From: Pacificitalea sp040119125
GTDB lineage: Bacteria; Pseudomonadota; Alphaproteobacteria; Rhodobacterales; Rhodobacteraceae
Reading direction: 5' to 3'
Length of the DNA: 64,000 nucleotides
Assembly: GCA_040119125.1 (NCBI GenBank)
Contig: JBEDTR010000007.1
Span: 186,001-250,000, forward strand
Under the pieces are notes generated by a model. The model was given only the letters and a program-made list of their open reading frames with translations, was not told the DNA's origin and searched no databases. Position numbers and translations under genes: made by a program. Positions 57,338 through 64,000 of the stretch are shown here, piece after piece. Positions within the stretch are counted from its first letter, which is position 1. Each line of letters begins with the position of its first letter.

Positions 57338-58648
57338 CTATTCGCGCTCGATCAGCGCGTTCAGCTCAGCATCCGCAGCCGCGCAGGCTTCGTCGACTGT
57401 CGCCTGTCCCAGCAAGACGGCATTCACCGCCTGTCCGATGTATTCGCGGGATTCGGGGTTCTGAATGATCGGGAAACCGACCTCCGACGACCCGGTATCC
57501 GCAAGCTGCCCGATTGCTGCCTGCCATTCCTGACGCACAGGCTGTTCCTCCAGCCATGCGAGGTATTCGGGGTTCTCCGCCGCGGCGCTGCGCGGGGGTG
57601 CGATCCCTTCCAAGGCAAGCCGGGACTGCATTTCGGGGCTGGTGGCCCATTGCACGAAATACCACGCCGCATCGGGATTATCGCTGAAGCCCGAAACCGA
57701 CAGGGCCCAGCCAATCGCGGTCGGCACGGAGCCGCCATCACCGGCTGGCAATGGCATGAGGCCGGTATCCTCAAGCCGGGCGCCGCCCTCCATCACTCCG
57801 GGAAATTCGTTCGACGACTGGAACGACATGGCCGCCCTGCCCGCCCGATAGAGCGAGGTCAGCTGATAGAAGCTGTAGTTCACCGCGCCCGGAGGGCCAT
57901 AATCCTCCAACATGCTGGCATAAAGCTCGATCGCGGCCTTACCCTCGGCGGAGCAGAGATTCGACTTTCCGTCCGCCATGTAGCTGCCCCCCATATTGTG
58001 GAGCATGTTGCTGAACGTATAGGGCAGCGCAGGCTTCAGCCCGCGCGTGGCAAACGCCGTCATGCCCGGCTCGCATTCCGCGATGGTCGCGGCGGCAGCC
58101 TGCATTTCGGTCAGCGTCGTGGGCGGGGCCACGTCGCATTTCTCGAACACGTCGGTCCGATAATAAAGCAGCGGCCCCTCGATATTGAGCGGCATGCCGG
58201 TCAGCACGCCATCGAAGGTGGCCGCATCCAGCAGCGCGCGGCTCAGCCCGTCATAATCGTAATCGGACGCGACATCGGATTGCGCGAATTCCGCCAGATC
58301 GTGATACCAGCCGGCCGCGGCGAATTGCATGCCCTCGCGCGATGGCAGGGTCATGAACACGTCGATTTCGTCACTGCGGGCGTTCATCACGGTCAACAGG
58401 CGCTGGCGCATCTGCTGTTCTTGATAGCTGTCCACCGCCAGTTCGATCCCGGTCAGCTCTTCGAATTCATCGGCGTATTTGAGAACCGTCGTGGCCCAGG
58501 GGTTGTTATTGGCGAGAAACGAAACCGTTTCACCTTCGTGAGCGCGCCAGTCGAAAGCACCCTCCTGCGCCATCGCCGGCAGGCCCGACACCGCAGCCAT
58601 CGCCAAGGCGCAAGCCGTGCTCGGCCCTGCGAACTTAAATACCGTCAT
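57338..58648 (-). CDS. ABC sugar transporter periplasmic binding protein (CUT1)
   Basis: A 436-residue extracellular solute-binding protein family 1 member. The signal peptide is FKFAGPSTACALAMAAVSG followed by LPAMAQ, cleaved before EGAFDW. The mature domain has VSFLANNNPWATTVLKYADE and MPLNIEGPLLYYRTDVF. The Cys pair at CDVAPP and ECEPG may form a disulfide. I start it at the ATG at 58648, 8 bp from GGGAGG; an earlier ATG at 58654 is too close to that site. It is the first gene of the long operon, behind a LacI-type operator. The ligand is unknown; a (sulfo)sugar or polyol is the context-based guess. Confidence 0.92.
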   Translation of the reverse strand: MTVFKFAGPSTACALAMAAVSGLPAMAQEGAFDWRAHEGETVSFLANNNPWATTVLKYADEFEELTGIELAVDSYQEQQMRQRLLTVMNARSDEIDVFMTLPSREGMQFAAAGWYHDLAEFAQSDVASDYDYDGLSRALLDAATFDGVLTGMPLNIEGPLLYYRTDVFEKCDVAPPTTLTEMQAAAATIAECEPGMTAFATRGLKPALPYTFSNMLHNMGGSYMADGKSNLCSAEGKAAIELYASMLEDYGPPGAVNYSFYQLTSLYRAGRAAMSFQSSNEFPGVMEGGARLEDTGLMPLPAGDGGSVPTAIGWALSVSGFSDNPDAAWYFVQWATSPEMQSRLALEGIAPPRSAAAENPEYLAWLEEQPVRQEWQAAIGQLADTGSSEVGFPIIQNPESREYIGQAVNAVLLGQATVDEACAAADAELNALIERE

Positions 58649-58700
58649 TTCCATATCCTCCCATATGAAGCTGCGGGCACCTTCTCCCATACTCGCAACT

Positions 58701-58714
58701 TGTAACCGGTTACA
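58701..58714. promoter_or_regulatory. LacI-type operator TGTAACCGGTTACA
   Basis: A perfect 14-bp palindrome with the central CG typical of LacI/GalR operators, 53 bp upstream of the binding-protein start. A second copy with 11 of 14 matches, TGTAACCGTTGCCA, lies at 58809-58822 just before the regulator start. The pair would allow repression of both divergent promoters by looping. Confidence 0.85.
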
Positions 58715-58831
58715 TATAGCAGCGTTACGATTCGGTCAATCGCCTTGGTTGACGTGGCAGACCCTAGTGACGGTAAGCCGTTTTTTATGTTAGAAGACGG
58801 GATTGAAATGTAACCGTTGCCAATGGGGCCT

Positions 58832-59935
58832 ATGACAGACAGCACGCAATCCATCGGCATCCGGGATGTGGCCCGCGCGGCGAATGTCTCGACCGCGACC
58901 GTGTCACGGGCGCTCAACCGCCCCGACAGCGTGAGCGAAAAGCTTCGGGATCGGATCACCACCGCCATTCGCGATCTGGGCTATATTCCCGATGCGTCGG
59001 CGCGCGCATTGTCATCGCGGCGCACCCGGACCATCGGCGCCATCGTCCCGACCGTCGATAACGCCATGTTCGCGCGCGGGCTTCAGGCGCTGCAATCCTA
59101 TCTCGCGTCGCAAAATTACCTGCTGCTGCTGGCCACCAATGAATACGATCTGGAGATCGAGCTGGAGCAGGCGCGCAACCTTGTCTCACGGGGCATCGAC
59201 GGGCTGATCCTGCGCGGCGATGCCCGCCATCCCGACCTGCGGCGCATGTTGCTGTCGCATGCGATCCCCTTTGTGAATGTCGGCGTTTACGAGCCGGAAA
59301 AGCCCTATCCCAGCGTCGGCGTCGATAACGAAGCCGCAGGCGTGCGGATCACCCGGCACCTGATGGAACTGGGCCATCGCCGCGTGGCGACCGTGTCAGC
59401 CATCCACAGCAATAATGATCGCGCGCAGGCACGAACCCGCGGCGCGCTGACGGTGCTGGCCGAACATGGCGCCACCCCGCCGGCGCATTGGCAAATGCAG
59501 GTAAATTACCATCTGGACGAAGCGCGGCAGGCCGCTCGAACGTTGTTTTCCGCGGGGGACCATCCGACAGCGGTGATCTGCGGCAATGACGTCATTGCCT
59601 ATGGCGTGATGCTGGAAGCGATCCGCATGGGGCTGAAAGTGCCCGAAGATGTCTCCTTTGTCGGGTTCGACGACCTCGACTGGAGCCGCCATCTGAACCC
59701 GAGCCTGACCACCATCCACATGCCCACGGACGAAATCTGGGTCTGTGCGGGCCAGTGGCTGACCGCCAACCTCGCCGGGGAGCCGACGATCCCACATCGG
59801 GAGCTGGATTTTTCTCTGGTGGTGCGGGAATCGACGGCCCCTCCTCCGGCCTCTTCCCAGACCTCCCATCCCGCCCCGACTGCGGCCTCTGCCGCGACGT
59901 CCTCGCCCGGCGCAGGCCCCACTGGGGCGCGCTAA
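58832..59935 (+). CDS. LacI-family transcriptional regulator of the ABC sugar operon
   Basis: A 367-residue repressor. The N-terminal HTH is IGIRDVARAANVSTATVSRA with the hinge helix LGYIPDASARALSSRRT. The C-terminal periplasmic-binding-like domain runs from TIGAIVPTVDNAMFARG to FVGFDDLDWSRHL. Starts at 58817 (TTG) and 58823 (ATG) are possible; I took 58832 because GGGG lies just upstream and the HTH then begins at the usual distance. The last 30 residues are an Ala/Pro/Ser/Thr-rich tail not needed by the fold. It is divergent from the operon and flanked by two operator copies. Confidence 0.92.
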   Translation: MTDSTQSIGIRDVARAANVSTATVSRALNRPDSVSEKLRDRITTAIRDLGYIPDASARALSSRRTRTIGAIVPTVDNAMFARGLQALQSYLASQNYLLLLATNEYDLEIELEQARNLVSRGIDGLILRGDARHPDLRRMLLSHAIPFVNVGVYEPEKPYPSVGVDNEAAGVRITRHLMELGHRRVATVSAIHSNNDRAQARTRGALTVLAEHGATPPAHWQMQVNYHLDEARQAARTLFSAGDHPTAVICGNDVIAYGVMLEAIRMGLKVPEDVSFVGFDDLDWSRHLNPSLTTIHMPTDEIWVCAGQWLTANLAGEPTIPHRELDFSLVVRESTAPPPASSQTSHPAPTAASAATSSPGAGPTGAR

Positions 59936-60031
59936 TCGCACGCTTCGACCGGCGCGCCCCGGCGTTCTTCTTGTTCCGCGCCCTGCGCCTGCTATCTTGC
60001 AGGCTCCGCAGGAACAGGTCGTGTGAGGACG

Positions 60032-61093
60032 ATGGACAGCCCCGACAGCCCAAGGTCGCAGCGTAAACGGCGCAAGATGCAGAGCATCACCATGACCGAT
60101 GTCGCGCGGATGGCCGAAGTGTCGCCTTCGACCGTGTCGCTCTACCTGCGCAAACCGGCGGCTGTGTCGGAACGGATTGGCCTGCGGGTCAAGGCCGTGA
60201 TCGACGAGTTGGGCTATGTGCCCAACTATGTCGCGGGGGGGTTGGCCGCAGCGGGGTCGCGCGTCGTCAGCGTCATCGTGCCGTCGCTGCGCAATGCGTT
60301 CTTTTCCGAAACCGTCACTGAATTGGAGCGCCTGCTGGCGCGCCACGGATTGCAGACGCTGGTCGGGCACACCGAATATTCCCGCGACCAGGAAGAAGCG
60401 CTGGTCCGCGCCGCCCTCTCATGGGCGCCGGCGGCAATCGTGCTGACCGGCTGCACCCATACAGACGCCACGCGCCACCTGCTGCGCAAGACCGCAACCC
60501 CGGTGGTGGAAATGTGGGAACTCGGCTGCACGCCAATCGATCAAGCGGTCGGGTTTTCGCACGAGGCCGCAGGGCGTTGCATCGCGCGCCGGTTCATCGA
60601 GCAGGGATATGAGAGCGCCGCATTCCTTGGCGCGCGGCTGAACGAAGATGTGCGGGCCGCCCAGCGGGCACAGGGGTTTCTGGATGAAATGGCGCAGGCC
60701 GCGATACCCGCGCGCCTGCTGGAGGACGCGCAACCGGCCAGCACCGCGTCGGGCGCGCGGCTGCTCGCCGCAATGGCCGAGGCCCCGGCCCGCGCGGTGG
60801 CCTGTTCCAACGATACGCTGGCGCTTGGCGTGCTGTTTGAGGCGCAACGCCGTGGGATCGCCGTGCCGGACACGCTGGCAGTGGCGGGGTTCGGAGATCT
60901 TGATTTCGCAGCACAGACGGTGCCGCCGCTGACCACGATCCGCCCGGCGGCGGACCTGATCGCGGCCAAGGTCGCAAGCTGCATCATCGCGCGCGACCCG
61001 CTTGCCGGTCCTGCCGCCGACCCCGACAGCACCCGCGACGCGCCCCGCATCCATGACACCGGGTTTACCTTCGTGCCGCGCGCCAGCGGCTAG
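60032..61093 (+). CDS. LacI-family transcriptional regulator (second)
   Basis: A 353-residue LacI/GntR(gluconate)-like repressor. The HTH is ITMTDVARMAEVSPSTVSLY followed by LRKPAAVSERI, and the hinge GYVPNYVAGGLAAAGSR. The sensor domain carries VSVIVPSLRNAFFSETVTEL and ACSNDTLALGVLFEA. A basic RSQRKRRK stretch precedes the HTH if the ATG at 60032 or GTG at 60023 is used; an ATG at 60077 would remove it. It lies between the first regulator and the convergent SDR/amidohydrolase unit, so it may control either neighbour. No clear palindrome is seen upstream. Confidence 0.9.
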   Translation: MDSPDSPRSQRKRRKMQSITMTDVARMAEVSPSTVSLYLRKPAAVSERIGLRVKAVIDELGYVPNYVAGGLAAAGSRVVSVIVPSLRNAFFSETVTELERLLARHGLQTLVGHTEYSRDQEEALVRAALSWAPAAIVLTGCTHTDATRHLLRKTATPVVEMWELGCTPIDQAVGFSHEAAGRCIARRFIEQGYESAAFLGARLNEDVRAAQRAQGFLDEMAQAAIPARLLEDAQPASTASGARLLAAMAEAPARAVACSNDTLALGVLFEAQRRGIAVPDTLAVAGFGDLDFAAQTVPPLTTIRPAADLIAAKVASCIIARDPLAGPAADPDSTRDAPRIHDTGFTFVPRASG

Positions 61094-61133
61094 GCGGGAT
61101 CACCGCGCCGTTAGCCTGCCCGGCGCGGGCGTT

Positions 61134-61934
61134 TCAGTCGCAGCGCACCGACATGCCACCATCGACGGTGATTTCGGTGCCGGTGATGAAACGCGCCTCG
61201 TCGGAGGCCAGAAACAGCGCCGCATTGGCGGTGTCGCGCCCGTCGCCCATCCAGCCCATCGGAATACGGGCCACGCGCTGCGCCAGCAGCGTATCCACAT
61301 CACCGCCCGCGCGCTGCCCTGCCAGCCGCGCCTCGACCATCGGCGTGTGCAACTGGCCGGGCACGACGGTATTCACCCGCACGCCTTTGGGGGCGTATTC
61401 GACGGCCGTCACTTTGCCGAACTGGATCACGGCGGCCTTGGACGATGCATAGGCCACCTGCGCCGCGCCGGTCCAGCGCGTGCCCGAGGTAGAGGACGTA
61501 TTGACGATTGCACCCGCCCCCTGTCCAGCCATTTCCGGCAGCACCGCGCGGCAGGTCAGGTAGACGGACTTGAGGTTGAAGGCCATCTGCCGGTCCCAAT
61601 CCTCCTCCGACAAATCGACCGGGCCACCCTTGGCGGAGCCGCCGACATTGTTGACGAGGATATCGACCCGCTTGAACCGTGCGAGGCAGGCGGCGACCAT
61701 CGCCTCGACCGCTGCGCGATCCGTGACGTCGCATTGATGCGGCTCCACCTCCGCGCCGGTCGCACGGGCGCGGGTCAGGGTTTCCTCCATCGCGTCAAGG
61801 TTCAGATCGACGGCAAAGACGCGCGCGCCCTCCTGCGCGAACCGCACGCAGGCGGCGCGGCCATTGCCCCAGCCGGGACCGACACAACCCGCGCCGGTGA
61901 TGATTGCGACCTTGCCCTGCAGCCGTCCGGTCAT
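61134..61934 (-). CDS. Short-chain dehydrogenase/reductase
   Basis: A 266-residue SDR. The cofactor motif is IITGAGCVGPGWGNGRAA (a longer glycine loop than usual), then AVDLN with an acidic residue that favours NAD, LVNNVGG, Ser in VNTSSTSG and the YASSK pair. The C-terminal TGTEITVDGGMSV is standard. It is the last gene of a four-gene minus-strand run with 4-bp overlaps. Together with the amidohydrolase upstream it may oxidise a hydroxy compound to a lactone or keto form. Substrate unknown. Confidence 0.87.
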   Translation of the reverse strand: MTGRLQGKVAIITGAGCVGPGWGNGRAACVRFAQEGARVFAVDLNLDAMEETLTRARATGAEVEPHQCDVTDRAAVEAMVAACLARFKRVDILVNNVGGSAKGGPVDLSEEDWDRQMAFNLKSVYLTCRAVLPEMAGQGAGAIVNTSSTSGTRWTGAAQVAYASSKAAVIQFGKVTAVEYAPKGVRVNTVVPGQLHTPMVEARLAGQRAGGDVDTLLAQRVARIPMGWMGDGRDTANAALFLASDEARFITGTEITVDGGMSVRCD

Positions 61935-62809
61935 GCGTCCTCTCCGAATGCGTAAAGTCGTTGGGGATTATCGACAAGCAGCCGCCGCAGCGCGGCAGGC
62001 TCGGGCGCGATGACCTTCAGCGTATCCACCAGCAGCCCGTCATCGGGCGGGGCGGCGCGGTAATTCGGATGCGGCCAGTCGGTGCCCCAGATGGTGCGAT
62101 GGGGGAACAGATCGACCAGACGCGCGGCAAAGGGGGTGGCGTCGGCATAGGGCGGCTCCTGCCCCGAGCAGCGCTCGGACCCCGAAACCTTCACCCAGAT
62201 ATGGGGCTTCTCGGCCAGTTTCAGCAGGGTCTGGAATGGCGCCTGATCCATACCCAGCGTCGCGTCGATGCGGGCCATGTGATCGATCACCACCGTGCAG
62301 GGCAGATCCGCCAGCACCGGGGCCAGATCGTCGATCAGCCCGGCCTCCATATGGATCAGCAACTGCCAGCCGTGATCCGCCAGACGCGGTGCCAGCGCGC
62401 GCAATTCATCATGGCTGGCGCCGGGGGCAAGATGCGCCATGTAATTGAACCGCACGCCGCGAAACCCGTGCGCATGCAGCGCCCGGATACGCGTGTCGGA
62501 GATGTCGGGCGGGGCCAGCGCAATGCCCAGATAGCGCCCCGGACGGGCGGCGATGGCGTCGGCCACCACGGCGTTATCATGGCCGTGGCAGCCCGATTGC
62601 ACGATCACGCAGCGTTCGAATCCCAGCATGTCATGCAATGCGAATAGCGCCTCTTTTGGCGCGTCACCGGGTTTGGAGCCGCTTTCCGGCGCGAAGGGAA
62701 ACCGCGCCACGGGGCCAAAGACATGCACATGGCAGTCGGTGGCGCCTGCGGGCAGGGTCAAGGTCGGCGCGGAAGGCGCGCTATTCCATGTGCGAGGGGC
62801 GTCATTCAT
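61931..62809 (-). CDS. Amidohydrolase family protein, 2-pyrone-4,6-dicarboxylate lactonase (LigI)-like
   Basis: A 292-residue COG3618-type amidohydrolase. It begins GATDCHVHVFGPVARFPFAP, very like LigI. Further active-site pieces are the His in LIHMEAG, the His in VIDHMARID and the Asp in IWGTDWPHPNY. The family hydrolyses lactones, both pyrone dicarboxylate in lignin-monomer breakdown and sugar lactones, without always keeping bound metal. It is encoded with an SDR, a CMD-type protein and a GST, which leaves an aromatic-derived or a sugar-derived lactone equally open. Confidence 0.83.
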   Translation of the reverse strand: MNDAPRTWNSAPSAPTLTLPAGATDCHVHVFGPVARFPFAPESGSKPGDAPKEALFALHDMLGFERCVIVQSGCHGHDNAVVADAIAARPGRYLGIALAPPDISDTRIRALHAHGFRGVRFNYMAHLAPGASHDELRALAPRLADHGWQLLIHMEAGLIDDLAPVLADLPCTVVIDHMARIDATLGMDQAPFQTLLKLAEKPHIWVKVSGSERCSGQEPPYADATPFAARLVDLFPHRTIWGTDWPHPNYRAAPPDDGLLVDTLKVIAPEPAALRRLLVDNPQRLYAFGEDA

Positions 62810-63369
62810 GAAAGCTGCCTCCCGGCATCCTGCGGCGGCGAGATGCGAAACACGTTCAGCGTGGCGGAAATTAACGTGTAATAGCCGATCACGCCCACCA
62901 GATCGACGAGCCGCCCGGTGCCCAGCACCGACTCCGCTTCGGCATAAAGCGCATCGCTCACATCGCGGGTTTCCAGCACGGACACCGTCACGGCATGGGT
63001 CACGCGGGTTTCGTCATCGTCAAAGGGCGGCGGCGTGCGGGTGCGCAGCGCCTCCACCACCGGCGCGGGCAACCCCGCCTTCAGCGCGGGGGGCTTATGC
63101 GCGAACCACTCGTATTCGGCATCCCAGTGCCGCGCCATGGTCAGGATCGCCAACTCGCTCAGCCGTGGCTCCAGCGAGGTGTCATAGCGGCAGTAGCGCC
63201 CCAAATCCTGCGCCCGCGCGGCCAGTTCGGGCCGGTGCAGCCAGACCGCGAGCGGCCCGCGCACACCGCTACGCGGACCTGACGCAATGGCGTCGTGGAT
63301 CTGCTGCTGGCGGGCGTCATAATTGGCGGGATCGGGCGCGGGAAGGCGCTGTTCGGGCCAGTCGGTCAT
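62806..63369 (-). CDS. Carboxymuconolactone decarboxylase (CMD) family protein
   Basis: A 187-residue all-helical protein of the CMD/AhpD superfamily. LSELAILTMARHWDAEYEWF and the following AHKPPA match the branch that has an H-x-E-type site in place of the redox Cys-x-x-Cys. It is probably a decarboxylase or a small enzyme of a lactone pathway and not a peroxidase partner. I start it at the ATG at 63369, which overlaps the GST stop by 4 bp; a longer frame lies inside the GST gene. The real reaction is unknown. Confidence 0.83.
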   Translation of the reverse strand: MTDWPEQRLPAPDPANYDARQQQIHDAIASGPRSGVRGPLAVWLHRPELAARAQDLGRYCRYDTSLEPRLSELAILTMARHWDAEYEWFAHKPPALKAGLPAPVVEALRTRTPPPFDDDETRVTHAVTVSVLETRDVSDALYAEAESVLGTGRLVDLVGVIGYYTLISATLNVFRISPPQDAGRQLS

Positions 63370-63962
63370 TGCGGTCTCTCCGTTTCGGCATGGGCAGGCT
63401 CGGCGGCGGCAAAGGCCGCCTGCCAGTCGACAAGCGCGGGCCAGCAGGTGCGCCACTCCACCGGCATGCGCCAGTCAAGATATCCCAGCGCGCAGGCCAG
63501 CGAGATCGACGCCGCATCGGTGCGGCGCGGATCGGGGGGCGCGGCGGCAAGCGTGGTCAGGCCGCGCTCAATCTTGCCGCGCTGATGGGTGAGCCATTCG
63601 TCGGATTTCTGCGCAGGCGCGCGAAACCGGTCTTCGTAGACCATCAACAGTGCCGCATCGGTGACGCCATCGGCCAGACTAGACTGTGTCAGGCAGCGAA
63701 ACCGGGCCGGGCCATCGCGCGGGATCAGGCGGTCGCCGCCAGCCAGCATGTCGAGGAATTCGACGATCACCCGGCTGTCGAACAAGGTGCCGTCATCGGT
63801 CATCAGGCAGGGGATCTTGCCCAGCGGGTTTTGATGGCGCAGATCATCGGTCACATCGCGGGTGTCGGCGGCGATGACCTCGATCCGGGGGGAAAGCCCC
63901 AGCACCGAGGCCGCCATGCGCACCTTGCGCCCGTAGGGCGAGGTCAGGGTCGAGCGCAGCAC
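63366..63962 (-). CDS. Glutathione S-transferase family protein (start near window edge)
   Basis: At least 198 residues with an N-terminal thioredoxin-like GST domain: LTSPYGRKVRMAASVLGL, NPLGKIPCLM (with the cis-Pro) and FDSRVIVEFLD. The helical C-terminal domain is MVYEDRFRAP to YLDWRMPVEW. The GTG at 63962 gives the usual length, but it has no clear ribosome-binding site and the frame stays open to the window end, so the start is uncertain. As first gene of this unit it may act in isomerisation or cleavage of an aromatic or unsaturated intermediate. A general detoxifying role is also possible. Confidence 0.82.
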   Translation of the reverse strand: MLRSTLTSPYGRKVRMAASVLGLSPRIEVIAADTRDVTDDLRHQNPLGKIPCLMTDDGTLFDSRVIVEFLDMLAGGDRLIPRDGPARFRCLTQSSLADGVTDAALLMVYEDRFRAPAQKSDEWLTHQRGKIERGLTTLAAAPPDPRRTDAASISLACALGYLDWRMPVEWRTCWPALVDWQAAFAAAEPAHAETERPQ

Positions 63963-64000
63963 CGCGCGCCCGCCCCGGCCCGGCCCGCTCAGGGCCTGCG

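Noticed and set aside
61931..62809. L-fuconolactonase as the specific call for the COG3618 amidohydrolase
   Set aside because: Its N terminus (DCHVHVFGP) is closer to pyrone-dicarboxylate lactonase than to the fuconolactonase pattern I know, so only the broader lactonase call is made.
1..64000. Prophage, insertion sequence, integron or defence system
   Set aside because: No transposase, integrase, phage structural gene, restriction or toxin-antitoxin pair, or terminal inverted repeats are visible on either strand.

Overview
The window reads as chromosomal DNA of a GC-rich alphaproteobacterium, most likely Rhodobacterales (the roseobacter/Rhodobacter group). The grounds are the fnrL / ccoNOQP / ccoGHIS arrangement with FNR-type boxes, a sulfolactate sulfo-lyase locus, and many tripartite tricarboxylate transporters (TTT). 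I see no rRNA, tRNA, CRISPR array, prophage or insertion sequence. Nearly all of it is catabolic operons plus one respiratory cluster.

Layout. (A) 1-8517: the tail of a regulator (probably IclR), then class II aldolase, ThDP-dependent decarboxylase-like enzyme, TTT binding protein, aldehyde dehydrogenase, TctA-TctB fusion and an amidohydrolase/decarboxylase-like protein. (B) 8908-15042: IclR regulator, TctC-TctB-TctA, class III CoA-transferase and CitE-type lyase, a logic that fits import, CoA activation and cleavage of a hydroxy-dicarboxylate. (C) 15365-24797: a hemerythrin-like protein, then on the minus strand ccoSIHG, ccoPQON and fnrL. Three TTGAT-N4-ATCAA boxes lie before the hemerythrin gene, ccoG and ccoN. 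(D) 25187-37405: a sugar-acid/hydroxy-acid region with a hydroxyacid dehydrogenase, GntR regulator, TctABC, DUF1932-type dehydrogenase, RraA-like protein, FMN hydroxyacid oxidase, IlvD/Edd dehydratase, HpcH/HpaI aldolase and an enolase-superfamily enzyme. (E) 37428-46054: a sulfolactate module (suyA, suyB, slcC, comC, TTT binding protein, TctA-TctB fusion, YeiH-type exporter) with a divergent GntR/UTRA regulator and a perfect 20-bp operator-like palindrome. (F) 46094-49043: a fifth TTT system. (G) 49252-58648: a tightly overlapping ABC sugar operon (binding protein, SDR, two permeases, Zn-dehydrogenase, ATPase, aldehyde dehydrogenase, PfkB kinase, class I aldolase) with a divergent LacI regulator and its palindrome. 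(H) 60032-63962: a second LacI regulator, then SDR, LigI-like amidohydrolase, CMD-family protein and GST on the minus strand.

The most interesting reading joins E and G. The PfkB kinase in G looks like E. coli YihV (6-deoxy-6-sulfofructose kinase), and the three residues I recall as sulfonate-binding there line up without gaps. It sits with a YihT/LacD-type aldolase and a GabD-like aldehyde dehydrogenase, which would turn a sulfo-ketose into DHAP plus sulfolactaldehyde and then sulfolactate. Module E would convert sulfolactate to pyruvate and sulfite and export the sulfite. No sulfoquinovose isomerase or sulfoquinovosidase is present. Two polyol/sugar dehydrogenases occupy the operon instead, so the entry reaction may be new, or its genes may lie elsewhere.

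Recurrent regulatory architecture: perfect GC hairpins follow four of the six solute-binding-protein genes, and a TCGTAGCGCT-like element recurs next to TTGAC boxes in four promoter regions.
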